Below, in pieces: positions 53,901 to 62,425 of a DNA stretch of 64,000 nucleotides. Each line of letters opens with the position of its first letter. Position 1 is the first letter of the stretch. A model generated the notes under the pieces. It was not told the DNA's origin and made no database searches. It worked only from the letters and a program-made list of their open reading frames with translations. The DNA is taken from the NCBI RefSeq assembly GCF_013409575.1, contig NZ_JACCCY010000001.1, positions 733,501 to 797,500 on the forward strand, read 5' to 3'. A program made the translations under genes and the position numbers. This DNA comes from Macellibacteroides fermentans (GTDB lineage Bacteria > Bacteroidota > Bacteroidia > Bacteroidales > Tannerellaceae).

Positions 53901-54692
53901 GGGGGCATATTTCGCAAGTTCCTGCAGATATGGCTTCATATCGGCAGCTCCAAAAGAGCAGTTCAGACCGATACTTACAATATTGGTATGTTGTACAGAA
54001 GCCAGAAATGCCATTAAAGTCTGTCCGGAAAGCGTGCGTCCTCCTTGTCCGGCCAAAGTCAGCGACAACATTATAGGCAGATCTTTACCCTTTTCTTTCA
54101 ATACAACCTCGGCCGCTTCCAGTCCGGCTTTCACATTCAAGGTATCGAATGTTGTTTCAAACAAAATAATGTCTACACCGCCATCCACCAGCGCCTCTAC
54201 TTGTTCTTTATAGACGTTATATAAATCCATGTAGGAAACGGCCCGGTAGGCGGGATTACTTACATCCGGACTCATTGAGGCTGTTTTGTTTGTAGGACCT
54301 ACAGAACCGGCAACAAATATAGTTTTATCAGGATGTTCCTTCATAAATGCATCGGCTACCTCACGGGCAATACCTGCTGCACCCAGATTAATTTCACGTA
54401 CGTACGACTGCATACCGTATTCCGCCATGGAAATACCGTTCGCATTGAATGTATTGGTAGAAAAAATATCGGCACCTGCTTCCAGATACTGACGATGAAT
54501 TGTCTTGATAATTTCCGGTTGAGTAACAGAGAGCATATCGTTATTTCCCTTCACCTGTCCGGGAATGTCCGCAAAGCGTGTGCCGCGGTAATCGTTTTCG
54601 CCTAAACGATATCCCTGAATCATCGTACCCATTCCTCCATCAAGAATGAGGATACGCTCTTCGAGAAGTCGTAAAAAAGTTTGCTTGTTCAT
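50994..54692 (-). CDS. metH: Cobalamin-dependent methionine synthase
   Basis: 1232 aa, full length. Order of domains: homocysteine-binding barrel (about 1-325; zinc Cys residues in GLNCSFGA and GGCCGTTP), methyltetrahydrofolate barrel (about 350-610), helical cap and B12-binding domain (about 640-880, DVHDIGKNIV with the His that ligates cobalt), and AdoMet reactivation domain (about 900-1225, RPAIGYPSLPDQ). It makes methionine from homocysteine in the cytosol. Last gene of the Yip1-smpB-membrane protein-metH run, 60 bp after the membrane gene; no cobalamin riboswitch is seen in that gap. Confidence 0.98.
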   Translation of the reverse strand: MNKQTFLRLLEERILILDGGMGTMIQGYRLGENDYRGTRFADIPGQVKGNNDMLSVTQPEIIKTIHRQYLEAGADIFSTNTFNANGISMAEYGMQSYVREINLGAAGIAREVADAFMKEHPDKTIFVAGSVGPTNKTASMSPDVSNPAYRAVSYMDLYNVYKEQVEALVDGGVDIILFETTFDTLNVKAGLEAAEVVLKEKGKDLPIMLSLTLAGQGGRTLSGQTLMAFLASVQHTNIVSIGLNCSFGAADMKPYLQELAKYAPCYVSAYPNAGLPNSLGEYDETPETMAGHIKPFVDEQLINIIGGCCGTTPAHIARYPELVKGAKPRKPAPKPDCLWLSGLELLEVKPENNFVNIGERCNVAGSRKFLRLIKEGNYEEALTIARKQVEDGAQIIDVNMDDGMLDAVKEMTTFLNLIAAEPDIAKVPVMIDSSKWEVLEKGLQCVQGKSIVNSISLKEGEAEFLSHAQRVKQLGAAAVVMAFDETGQADTFERKIEVCNRAYRLLVDKLDFNPHDIIFDPNVLAIATGMEEHNGYGLAFIQAVEWIKKNLPGARVSGGISNLSFSFRGNNYVREAMHAIFLYHAIGKGMDMGIVNASEAVSYDDIEPGFRTLAEDAILNRRPEAMEELINFVQNLKVEKEGATEDKHEAWREGTLEDRLVHALVKGIGDHLEADLEEALTAYPKAVDIIDGPLMKGMNIVGDLFGAGKMFLPQVVKTARTMKKAVAILQPAIESEKVAGGATKAGKVVFATVKGDVHDIGKNIVSIVLACNNYEVIDLGVMVPADVIIKKAIEEQPDFVCLSGLITPSLEEMAHVASEMEKAGLSIPMMVGGATTSRLHTALKIAPHYSHPVIHVLDASQNPIIASKFTNKDSRDEFVTQLYSDYEALRQSFAAKKEVLVPLREAREKHIPIDWKSYEPFVPNQKGVHVLPYIPVEEIVPYIHWTFFFSAWRLNGRFSEITKLHGCDACRASWLADFPEADRAKAAEAMQLYKDAVRMLDKLVEMKAEFVKAVYGFFPANSEGDSVLIDGVKFPMLRQQVKREDEIYKSLADYIMPAAEGRTDYIGAFVVTAGAGADYLQNKYEEEGDTYKAMLLQTLTDRMAEAATEYLHEKVRKEYWGYAADESFTMADLYRVKYQGIRPAIGYPSLPDQLQNFTLDELLNMSQIGVKLTENGAMAPTATVSGLFFAHPESNYFQIGSIDKEQVDDYAARRGLNEMEIRKMLGRNFNQM

Positions 54693-54752
54693 ATGTTGCT
54701 ATAATTAATCGGGAGATGTTTCAATATTTACAAGCCGAAACAAAAAAGCTTG

Positions 54753-55709
54753 TCAACCTTCCAAAGGTCTTTTAATAACATTACGGCTGTATATAAAGTT
54801 GTATAGCCTCCGGCCCCAGACCACCGCGATTGCAAAAAGCAACCGGGTTCCAAGTATCCAAAGAGCGGGAATTCCAATAGCAACAAATATAACAGTATCT
54901 TCTAGTAATGAATGAGAGACAGCTAAATGATGATTCAACAGATGGCCCTCCTTTTGCGTAAGCTTTTTTAATTGCATCTGCTCAACCATAATCGCTCCGC
55001 CATAGGCAAGACCTACAACATTCCCAACCAGCCACAAGAATGCGGCATCGCGGGGCAGACCGAAAATCTTCATCAAAGGAGCAAATAGGTCGGACAGTTT
55101 TTTCATAAGCCGGAATTCATCCAATACATTATGCAGAATCATCAAGCCTGTTACAATCAGCAAAATAGTGATTATTACCGACATGGATCCGGTAATCCAA
55201 AGGATAAGCACCTCTTTTAAACTTGTATCCTGCGTTGCTGCTAATGCCTTCCCTACTGTTTGTCCGCTCCATTCAGGAAGCACCAGATTTAAGGTAAAGG
55301 CAATCAGAAAGCTCATCGATAAACGCAGGATGGTCATTCCCCAGAAAGAAGAACCTGTTTTTGCCTGTATGGACGATTCCACAATGAGGTTGTGTGATAC
55401 CAGGCACATTATTGCAAGGATGGTCGCCTCTCTTAATCCCAAAGACATCGAAGTAATTAATGCGATGGGTGCGTACAGCGGACCAAAGGTACTTGTTATA
55501 AAAATGATAGCTGTCTCGCCGGGTAATCCTACAAGCGAGAAAAGCGGAGAAAGGAATCCGGATATTTCGGCCAACCAGCCCGAATACTCAAGCAATCTGA
55601 CCAATAAAGAGATGGGCAATATAATCTTCAACAGCCAGATACAAGTTCTGGCAGACTTAGGCAATGCATTCTTGATACACAACCAGATCCTTTCCAAGTG
55701 AGTTCCCAT
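54753..55709 (-). CDS. Nucleoside-recognition (Gate) domain membrane protein
   Basis: 318 aa, about seven to eight membrane segments. Two copies of the Gate-like pattern (PLFSLVGLPGETAIIFITS, and PLMKIFGLPRDAAFLWLVG) fit the nucleoside-recognition domain found in nucleoside transporters and in SpmA/SpmB. Its substrate is unknown; despite the name few members are shown to move nucleosides. The ATG follows the smpB stop by 2 bp and metH follows 60 bp after its stop. A link to cobalamin or methionine is only positional. Confidence 0.85.
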   Translation of the reverse strand: MGTHLERIWLCIKNALPKSARTCIWLLKIILPISLLVRLLEYSGWLAEISGFLSPLFSLVGLPGETAIIFITSTFGPLYAPIALITSMSLGLREATILAIMCLVSHNLIVESSIQAKTGSSFWGMTILRLSMSFLIAFTLNLVLPEWSGQTVGKALAATQDTSLKEVLILWITGSMSVIITILLIVTGLMILHNVLDEFRLMKKLSDLFAPLMKIFGLPRDAAFLWLVGNVVGLAYGGAIMVEQMQLKKLTQKEGHLLNHHLAVSHSLLEDTVIFVAIGIPALWILGTRLLFAIAVVWGRRLYNFIYSRNVIKRPLEG

Positions 55710-55711
55710 TC

Positions 55712-56173
55712 CTATTTCTTGAATAAACGGTCCATCTCCCGTTTGTCTTCTTTTTCCTTGATGGAATGACGCTTGTCGTATTCTTTCTTCCCCTTTGCAA
55801 CTGCGATAACCACCTTGGCCAGGCCCTTGTCATTGATAAACAAACGAATCGGCACAATCGTAAAGCCGCTGTTCTTGGAAGCTCCTTCAATTTTTCGCAA
55901 TTCCTTACGGCTCAACAACATTTTACGGTCTCTTCTGGCCACATGGTTGTTATAGGTACCATAAAAATACTCGGCAATATACATATTCTTCACCCACAGC
56001 TCGCCTTTCTCCATGATACAAAAGGTATCCACCAGACTGGCTTTACCTAAACGGATGGATTTAATCTCCGTACCGGTAAGCACAATGCCTGCCGTAAAGG
56101 TGTCGAGCAATTCGTAATCGAATGTGGCCCGTTTGTTTTTGATCTGTATGTTATTACTAATTTTCTCTTTCAT
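55712..56173 (-). CDS. smpB: SsrA-binding protein
   Basis: 153 aa, partner of tmRNA in rescue of stalled ribosomes. OB-fold core with [32 protein letters not shown] and [15 protein letters not shown], and the usual basic, flexible C-terminal tail ([20 protein letters not shown]). Lies 9 bp after the Yip1-like gene and 2 bp before the membrane gene. The tmRNA gene itself is not in this window. Confidence 0.98.
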   Translation of the reverse strand: MKEKISNNIQIKNKRATFDYELLDTFTAGIVLTGTEIKSIRLGKASLVDTFCIMEKGELWVKNMYIAEYFYGTYNNHVARRDRKMLLSRKELRKIEGASKNSGFTIVPIRLFINDKGLAKVVIAVAKGKKEYDKRHSIKEKEDKREMDRLFKK

Positions 56174-56182
56174 TTTTCTGAA

Positions 56183-56758
56183 TTATTCGAAACGTAAACC
56201 AGGCATTAACATGGAAAGCAGAAAGTCGATGATAATAGGTGCAAGTAATATCACCGCCGAAACAATACCAACAAATTTCAACTTCACATTTTCCTCTACT
56301 CCCATGTAAGATTCTGCACCCTCCCACACAATGTAAACCGTATAAAGAATAAAGATACGAAGAAAAAAGAATTCGGGTAAAAGCATGAGTACGATAGTAA
56401 GTGCATACACCAATGACGACGAATAGCCGACAAAGCATTGCCAGCGTTTCATATCTTTCACTCGTTTAAATATACTCACCCAAAGTTCATTAAGCAGGTA
56501 GGATGCCAGATAAAATCCACCAAAAAAAGAAACCAATGTTTTAATGGACGATTTCAATGCAAGCTCAACGTCAAATTCCTTCCGGGTGAACAACACTCCT
56601 AAAAAAGCAGCCAACGTTACCATTCCAATCAACGGATAAATAAACCGAGATAGAAAGTCTTCCTCTTTGTCTTCTTTCAGGGAAAGCATCTCCCATGCCT
56701 TTGCAGGCTGAGAAATAATTAGTATAACTAATTTAATTATCTCCTTATACATCTTCAC
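56183..56758 (-). CDS. Yip1-family membrane protein
   Basis: 191 aa with five predicted membrane segments after an amphipathic N-terminus (EIIKLVILIISQPAKAWEML is typical of bacterial Yip1-domain proteins). Segments fall at about 38-58, 72-90, 108-130, 131-150 and 160-185. Function unknown in bacteria. The ATG at 56758 has a second in-frame ATG two codons later. It heads the Yip1-smpB-Gate-metH run, with a -7 box 16 bp upstream. Confidence 0.78.
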   Translation of the reverse strand: MKMYKEIIKLVILIISQPAKAWEMLSLKEDKEEDFLSRFIYPLIGMVTLAAFLGVLFTRKEFDVELALKSSIKTLVSFFGGFYLASYLLNELWVSIFKRVKDMKRWQCFVGYSSSLVYALTIVLMLLPEFFFLRIFILYTVYIVWEGAESYMGVEENVKLKFVGIVSAVILLAPIIIDFLLSMLMPGLRFE

Positions 56759-56774
56759 ATTTCTAATTGAAAGA

Positions 56775-56782
56775 CAAAAGTA
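56775..56782 (-). promoter_or_regulatory. -7 box TACTTTTG of the Yip1-smpB-metH unit
   Basis: Plus-strand CAAAAGTA, exact match, 17 bp before the first ATG; no clear -33. Confidence 0.55.
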
Positions 56783-56863
56783 TAAAAATAAGACATAACT
56801 TCTACTATCTTACTGTATTTTATAGTTGAAATCACATTAAACCTCCAATAAAAGAACACAATA

Positions 56864-56896
56864 AAAAAAGGGAACTGTCCACAGACAATTCCCTTT
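56864..56896 (-). terminator. Terminator of the ECF sigma operon
   Basis: AAAGGGAA-TGTC arms pair with GACA-TTCCCTTT around CACA with one mismatch; the minus strand continues in seven T. Confidence 0.85.
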
Positions 56897-56917
56897 AATC
56901 CACCGTTTATTTGAAAA

Positions 56918-57691
56918 TTAATTGGATGTACCCAATATTGAGCTTACATCCCACGTAATGCGTTGAGTAGCCCCTTTCACAAAGCTGCTGTCGGCATTAA
57001 TTGTTTTAATATAATTAATTTTAAAGCTTAATTTATCATTGCCCAACGTTTTCTCCTTTTGAGCAATCTGTTTCAATACATACTCCACATCAAATGCATT
57101 AACATGATAGGGGGTGATTTCGGGAGATTTACCATCTTGCACCTTCTGGCATGAATAGTAAAAATTATAGATTCTGTATCCGTCTACTTCCTTTACCTCT
57201 TCGTTCGGATTGTAAGTTAGTCTGTACGTATTTTTCTGTTCTGTTTGTTCTTTATGCTGCGAATAAACAAATAGCTTGTTGCTGATAAAGTTCAACGAGG
57301 GAATATCGTAAATCATCTGCTCGTTGGGGCGTACTTTAAGTGAGTCGGTTGACGAGCTTGTAGGCCACTTATCCACATCCACATAGTTTGATATCGTAGC
57401 AGCATAGTAACCCAGTTGTTCTACATTCTGAACTGAATAATCTATATACATGTCAATCAGGCAACAATCACCCGGCTGTATAGAAGCATCCGAGTCCAGA
57501 CCCGGCGAATAAATAAGGCTACCATCCGAAATCCGGACCACTTTTTTGTAGGTCAACGGTTGAGATTCCACAACACCGGCTATGCCGTAAAGGCTGGTTT
57601 CACTTCCGCCTTCTCCCAAACATGAGGTCAACAGTACCATCGCCGAAGCCAAAACCGTCAGCGTAGTCATTCTAAGTCTCTTCATCTTCAT
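56918..57691 (-). CDS. Lipoprotein of unknown function in the ECF sigma operon
   Basis: 257 aa, lipobox LLTSC with Cys24. No family recognised with confidence; the beta-rich mature part (e.g. SLYGIAGVVESQPLTYKKVV, GDCCLIDMYIDYSVQN, YRIYNFYYSCQKV) resembles NigD-like Bacteroidales lipoproteins. Last gene of the sigma-barrel-lipoprotein unit, 29 bp after the barrel gene, followed by a strong terminator. It may be an outer-membrane partner of the beta-barrel protein or a target of the sigma factor. Confidence 0.8.
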   Translation of the reverse strand: MKMKRLRMTTLTVLASAMVLLTSCLGEGGSETSLYGIAGVVESQPLTYKKVVRISDGSLIYSPGLDSDASIQPGDCCLIDMYIDYSVQNVEQLGYYAATISNYVDVDKWPTSSSTDSLKVRPNEQMIYDIPSLNFISNKLFVYSQHKEQTEQKNTYRLTYNPNEEVKEVDGYRIYNFYYSCQKVQDGKSPEITPYHVNAFDVEYVLKQIAQKEKTLGNDKLSFKINYIKTINADSSFVKGATQRITWDVSSILGTSN

Positions 57692-57720
57692 TCTTTTTTA
57701 GTAATTATATTAATTTATTA

Positions 57721-59007
57721 TTAAAATCCCAATCTTAATCCCACATTAAATCCCGCATTAAACGGTTTTTCCGAGCGAATGGTTTCAATTGAACTTCCGT
57801 TATCGAAGTAGTATGCCACACCGCCTTCAACAAAAACATTCACAAAGCGATAAACCGGATAGCTTACTCCGGCCTTTGCGTTGGCCGACCATAACCACTC
57901 CTTCATCCGCACCTTTTCACTTTCCGTACCTAAATCAATTCCTTCGGAGAATAGTGTGTTTTTAACTATACCATTTACATTGATCTCGGCCATAGCTCCT
58001 GCTGAAGTATAGAACTGGAAATTATTCCATTCAGCAATTTTATAGACTACAGACATCGGTACTCCCAGAAAATAAAGTTTCTGTTTCGTCTTTGTATGAA
58101 ATGTTCCGTTCGTTTTCCAATCAGACGACAGCAGGGTAAAGTTAAGTCCCGTCTGCAATGCAAACCGATCGTTCAATCGTCTGCTTACAGCCAACCCAAA
58201 CGTAATCGGGGTATCATGATGTATATCCGTTTTCGGAAGCTCACTGTTGATGGATGGTGCATTCATATACATCAATCCTTTATCCGCCTGCATGGAATTC
58301 TTAAAAGTATACGTATTAACCGTATTACCCGATCCGGCAGTAAAGCTACCGCTTCCGAGGCCAAAACTCCATTTTCTGTCCGATTTTTCACCCCTTTTTA
58401 TATCCGGTTGACCTGCATCGGCAATAAGACGGCGTGTTTCCGGAGCTTTTTCGGCAACCGGTTTAGGTTCGCTATCCTGTTTGGCGGCTATGCTTGGTTG
58501 AGAAGGTACTCCTTCCGTATTATTTGGAACTTCGGTCGCTACCGAATCTGTTTCCGTTTCAACCGTAGAAACTTTCTGGGATGCTGATTGTACTGCAGCA
58601 TTCAATCTAATAATACGGTCCACCTTTTTATTCGCATACGTTCTGTCTTTCTTCTCTTGTACCGATTCGCCATCAGCCAGTTGAACAGGCTCTGTAATGG
58701 TTTTCAATTGTTCCTGTTTCAATTGGTTATCCAGCACTTCGGTTTCCTGTCTGGCCTGCTGTACCAAAGGAGACTGCAATGTTTCCTCCGTATAGAAATA
58801 GAACGTACCGGTTGCAATCAAAAAGACAACAGCTGCGGCAGCAGCCACATATTGCCATTTTCGTCTTAAGGGAACAACCTTCCGGGCTGGCAGACGCTGC
58901 AATATAGCATCCAGGTCGGCCGGATCGGGATCCGATTCAAAGTTCTGCAACTTTGATCTGAATATATCCTCCAATTGATCTCTTTGTTTATCGTTCATAT
59001 CTTTCAT
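57721..59007 (-). CDS. Anti-sigma-like, single-span inner-membrane protein fused to an outer-membrane beta-barrel domain
   Basis: 428 aa with an unusual layout. Residues 1-45 are charged and cytosol-like (RDQLEDIFRSKLQNFESD, DPADLDAILQRL), the kind of segment seen at the start of anti-sigma factors. One membrane helix follows (about 50-70, WQYVAAAAAVVFLIATGTFYF), then a polar, Gln/Glu-rich linker to about 210 that could span the periplasm, then a PF13568-like eight-strand barrel (about 215-428, ITFGLAVSRRLNDRFALQTG, VEGGVAYYFDNGSS) ending in phenylalanine (VGLRLGF). Start overlaps the sigma gene by 20 bp (or 11 bp from the second ATG). Function inferred: envelope sensor controlling the sigma factor. 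Confidence 0.82.
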   Translation of the reverse strand: MKDMNDKQRDQLEDIFRSKLQNFESDPDPADLDAILQRLPARKVVPLRRKWQYVAAAAAVVFLIATGTFYFYTEETLQSPLVQQARQETEVLDNQLKQEQLKTITEPVQLADGESVQEKKDRTYANKKVDRIIRLNAAVQSASQKVSTVETETDSVATEVPNNTEGVPSQPSIAAKQDSEPKPVAEKAPETRRLIADAGQPDIKRGEKSDRKWSFGLGSGSFTAGSGNTVNTYTFKNSMQADKGLMYMNAPSINSELPKTDIHHDTPITFGLAVSRRLNDRFALQTGLNFTLLSSDWKTNGTFHTKTKQKLYFLGVPMSVVYKIAEWNNFQFYTSAGAMAEINVNGIVKNTLFSEGIDLGTESEKVRMKEWLWSANAKAGVSYPVYRFVNVFVEGGVAYYFDNGSSIETIRSEKPFNAGFNVGLRLGF

Positions 59008-59530
59008 CCAATTCTTTTACTTTCCGTTGCAATAACTGTTTTGCTCTTGTAAACTGAGACCTTGATGTACTTTCGGTAATTTCCAGCATTTCACTGATCT
59101 CTTTATGAGAATAGCCCTCTATGGCAAACAGGTTGAATACTGTCCTGAAGCCGGGAGGAAGTTCCTGTACCAGTTGGAGCAGATCTGCAGCAGACATTTC
59201 AGAAATAACCGAATTATCCGGATGCATCAGCTCCGCCGTATTATCAAGATCTACTGCTTCCCTCAGAATATCCGTTTTACGCAGATGCTCCAACGCAGAG
59301 TTTACAAATATTTTTCTCATCCACCCCTCGAACGAACCCGAACCGGCATAAGAATCAAGGGCAGTAAAAACCTTTACGAATCCATCCTGCAGTAAATCAC
59401 GAGCTGTCTCTCTATCGCTTGCGTAGCGTAGACAGACCCCCATCATTTTGCGGGAGTATGTTTCGTAAAGCTCTTTCTGAGCCATCCTCTCTCCTTTCCT
59501 ACAACCCTCTATCAGTTGTTGTTCATTCAT
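58988..59530 (-). CDS. ECF-type RNA polymerase sigma-70 factor
   Basis: 180 aa with sigma region 2 (about 20-90, ARDLLQDGFVKVFTALDSYA and GSFEGWMRKIFVNSALEHLR) and region 4 (about 125-175, LPPGFRTVFNLFAIEGYSHKE, ISEMLEITESTSRSQFTRAK). It directs RNA polymerase to an envelope-type regulon. First gene of the operon; overlaps the anti-sigma-like/barrel gene, which fits a sigma/anti-sigma pair. Confidence 0.95.
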   Translation of the reverse strand: MNEQQLIEGCRKGERMAQKELYETYSRKMMGVCLRYASDRETARDLLQDGFVKVFTALDSYAGSGSFEGWMRKIFVNSALEHLRKTDILREAVDLDNTAELMHPDNSVISEMSAADLLQLVQELPPGFRTVFNLFAIEGYSHKEISEMLEITESTSRSQFTRAKQLLQRKVKELDERYER

Positions 59531-59625
59531 TTAGTCAGATATTCAGTTCCTCCGCAGAGGTCGTTCAACAAATTAGATGAAAACATTGAAATAAATGCTG
59601 CATTCTGTTTATAAAAAAAACAGAG

Positions 59626-59674
59626 GTAGCCTCTTTTAGCACCGGAACAGAATCCATTGCTTAAAAGAGGCTAC
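59626..59674 (-). terminator. Hairpin between the metal operon and the sigma gene
   Basis: GTAGCCTCTTTTA (59626-59638) and TAAAAGAGGCTAC (59662-59674) form a perfect 13-bp stem; the minus strand then runs into eight T, so it ends the metal operon. A -7 box TATCTTTG (plus CAAAGATA, 59676-59683) just before it could start a sigma-gene transcript that carries this hairpin at its 5' end. Confidence 0.82.
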
Positions 59675-59695
59675 GCAAAGATAAAAATGATATGG

Positions 59696-60043
59696 TTAAT
59701 GCTTATGCTTTCCGTCTTCTTTTTTAACAGGAACAGCACATCCGGCTCCATCATCTACTGGAACAGCATCCATCTCAATCTTTTTAAATGCCGATACCAA
59801 ACGGGTGGCCGATGTTTTATCAGCTCTGTAAGTTACAACGACTGTACGCGTAGATAAATCGCATTTCAAATCTGTCACCCCCTTTTCGAAGGCAATGTTC
59901 TTTTCTATTTTCTTTACACAATGATCGCAATCCATTGCTTCAATGAAGAAAGTGGCCGACTCTTTTTTCTTTTTTACATCTTGTGCAAAAACAGTACTCA
60001 GTACACAAAAGGTACATACGAGAATAAAAACAATTCTTTTCAT
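59696..60043 (-). CDS. Exported heavy-metal-associated (HMA) domain protein
   Basis: 115 aa with a signal peptide (residues 1-20, ending VFAQ) followed by a single ferredoxin-like HMA domain (about 28-95) with the metal site MDCDHCVKK, Cys39 and Cys42. The C-terminus is His/Lys-rich (EDGKHKH) plus one more Cys (GAGCAVPV). Unlike cytosolic CopZ-type chaperones it is exported, so it should bind copper or another soft metal in the periplasm. Last gene of the Cys-rich protein-receptor-HMA operon. Confidence 0.9.
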   Translation of the reverse strand: MKRIVFILVCTFCVLSTVFAQDVKKKKESATFFIEAMDCDHCVKKIEKNIAFEKGVTDLKCDLSTRTVVVTYRADKTSATRLVSAFKKIEMDAVPVDDGAGCAVPVKKEDGKHKH

Positions 60044-60071
60044 ACTTTTACATTATTGGTTGTTTCACAAA

Positions 60072-62285
60072 TCAATCTCTTGCAATATTAAAACGGATTC
60101 CGGCATAGATCTTTCGTCCGTGTACCGGACCGTAAATCATTGAGCCATCAAAATTATCACCTCGTGGATTAGAAGCATCTATTATCGGAGTATCCTGTGT
60201 AAAGTCAAACAGGTTCTCGCTGCCCACATAAACGGACCATCTGCGGAAGAAACGGGTAACCTGTGCATTTACAACCGTGTAATCCTTAAATTTACTATCC
60301 CACAACGGATGGGTGGTATCCGGTAACGGCATTCTTCCTCCTCCGTTAAATTGAGAAGTAACATCAAACTGCCATTTTTTTAGCGGGGTTTGATACGAAG
60401 CTGTTAACAATCCCTTATAATCACTCACCAAAGGCTTCTTCATTCTGTAAATCAAACCAGCTTCGTTGCGATAGTCGGTTTGGGCATCGGTATACCTATA
60501 GGCGGCCGTAAGGGTGAAACCACGGAAAAACGGATAGGTAGCTTCCAGCTGGAAACTATTTGAATAGGAAGATCCTTCCAGATTATAAAAACTTACCTCG
60601 TGGGGATTGCTATCCACATCCACTACCACTTGTTTATTAAAATCCGTGTAATACCATTCCCCATTCAATGTAAGTTCCTTCCCGGCAATCGGGATATAGA
60701 ATGAAAGATTTAAACCTGTATTCCATGCCTCTTCCTGATCCAGGTTTTCGGCAATACGCATTTTGCGACTGCTGGCCAACAGAAAGTTATTTTCGGCAAG
60801 CACGTTGGCCGTTCGATATCCCTTTCCCACCGAAGCGCGTACATGAAACCAATCGAATGGATTGTACTTAATGTGTACACGGGGTGTTACAAAGAAATCG
60901 TATTTTTCACTGTAATCGGCGCGGATACCTGCCAGCAGAATGAATTTATCGTTCAGATTATAGGTATATTGTGCATATGCTCCAGACACCACTTCGCTTC
61001 TGTTGTAGGGTGTCCATCTGTTATTTAGTACCAGGTTTTCATTAAATCCATCGTAATTCAAACTCAATCCGGTGCTCAGACTGTGTGCATGCGAGAATTC
61101 CTTTTCATACATCAGGCTGGCATACACATTATTCTGATAAATATTATAGGGAGTAATGTCATAGATGGACTTTTGTTCGTGATATGAGCCCGAAAGAATC
61201 AGTGCTACACTCTCAACCTTCTCTTTATCTAAAATATAGGCCTGTTTGGTAAACAGCTCGGCCCGGTTGGTGTTCAGATCAATTACATAGGGATTAACCA
61301 TGCCGCCGTGATGCGTATCCTGACCACCTATTCTGCTTTCGTGCAAGAAACGTCCGCCATATTGAGCCACATACGAGCCCGAATTATAGCTCCACCGGTT
61401 CATCAGATTTACCTGCTCTTTTAAGGGTGTATCCAGAAAACCATCCCCATTATCATCATGCGACATTTTATCGTTGGAGTAATGCACCAACAAACCTGTG
61501 GACAGCTTATCGTTTATATGCCAGGATGCATCAGTATTTGCTTCATATCTTCCGGCATCACTGGCAAAAAGATTAGCAGAGAAAATATCGGCCGTCTGCG
61601 GCTTCTTAAATTCCACGTTAATCTGCCCTGCCAATGCCTCGTAACCATTCTTTACAGATGAGGTTCCTTTAGATACCTGGATACTCTCCATCCAGGCGCC
61701 CGGGACATAATCCAATCCATAAAGAGAAGAGGCTCCTCTGAAATTTGGATAATTTTCGGTAAGCATCTGTACATAAGTGCCGGATAAACCTAATAATTTG
61801 ATCTGACGCGCTCCCGTGGAAGCATCGCTATAAGAGACATCTACCGATGGATTAGTTTCAAAACTTTCGGCCAGATTACAACAGGCAGCTCTACACAACT
61901 CATCATAAGTTATTTTCTGGGTTTGAAGCACACTTGTTCTACTTGAAATTGTAGCCACCTTGCGTTCACTTACCACTACCTCGTCTAAGGAGACCTCTCC
62001 TTTTAACACAATAACCAAAGGTTCTTTACTGTCTTTTACCGCAACAGCTACGGTTTGGTAACCAATATAACTTGTTACCAGATTGGCTTCAGGTCCTTTA
62101 CTCTTTAAGGTAAAGAACCCTTGTAAGTCGGTTGTTGTACCTTCCTGTGTGCCTTCCCAATAAACATTTGCTCCTATTACAGGTTGTTTGTTTTCATCAT
62201 AAACATGACCTTTTACGACACCATCCGCCAGTAATCCTGTCGGAATAAGCATCATACAAAGTAAAAAATATACTTGTTTCAACAT
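60072..62285 (-). CDS. TonB-dependent receptor of a putative metal operon
   Basis: 737 aa from the ATG at 62285 (MLKQVYFLLC); a longer frame to 62348 lacks a signal peptide at its start. Signal peptide to about residue 20, carboxypeptidase-regulatory-like domain (VVKGHVYDENKQPVIGANVY, about 22-100), linker SLDEVVVSER, plug domain with three Cys (Cys131, Cys135, Cys136 in LCRAACCNLAESFE), then a 22-strand barrel ending AGIRFNIARD. The plug CCNL block recurs in Bacteroidetes receptors found beside HMA proteins. Not SusC-like and no SusD. Likely a metal or metallophore importer. Confidence 0.92.
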   Translation of the reverse strand: MLKQVYFLLCMMLIPTGLLADGVVKGHVYDENKQPVIGANVYWEGTQEGTTTDLQGFFTLKSKGPEANLVTSYIGYQTVAVAVKDSKEPLVIVLKGEVSLDEVVVSERKVATISSRTSVLQTQKITYDELCRAACCNLAESFETNPSVDVSYSDASTGARQIKLLGLSGTYVQMLTENYPNFRGASSLYGLDYVPGAWMESIQVSKGTSSVKNGYEALAGQINVEFKKPQTADIFSANLFASDAGRYEANTDASWHINDKLSTGLLVHYSNDKMSHDDNGDGFLDTPLKEQVNLMNRWSYNSGSYVAQYGGRFLHESRIGGQDTHHGGMVNPYVIDLNTNRAELFTKQAYILDKEKVESVALILSGSYHEQKSIYDITPYNIYQNNVYASLMYEKEFSHAHSLSTGLSLNYDGFNENLVLNNRWTPYNRSEVVSGAYAQYTYNLNDKFILLAGIRADYSEKYDFFVTPRVHIKYNPFDWFHVRASVGKGYRTANVLAENNFLLASSRKMRIAENLDQEEAWNTGLNLSFYIPIAGKELTLNGEWYYTDFNKQVVVDVDSNPHEVSFYNLEGSSYSNSFQLEATYPFFRGFTLTAAYRYTDAQTDYRNEAGLIYRMKKPLVSDYKGLLTASYQTPLKKWQFDVTSQFNGGGRMPLPDTTHPLWDSKFKDYTVVNAQVTRFFRRWSVYVGSENLFDFTQDTPIIDASNPRGDNFDGSMIYGPVHGRKIYAGIRFNIARD

Positions 62286-62425
62286 ATTCAAATTCTTAAA
62301 CGTTAATACACTGATGCCTTTCCTATCCATTTTTAGATACGGAAACATTCCATATCCTGTTCGGGATAAGACTACAATCCTTCATCCGGCAACCTACAGG
62401 CAACCGGAACAAAATCGTTTAAAAA

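Noticed and set aside
54693..54752. Possible cobalamin riboswitch before metH
   Set aside because: Only 60 bases, no B12-box-like or multi-stem structure; metH appears to be transcribed from upstream genes.
62286..62425. Possible riboswitch between the Cys-rich gene and the TonB receptor gene
   Set aside because: Short inverted words (such as TATCCCGAACAGGATA) are present, but no conserved riboswitch core; too weak to annotate.
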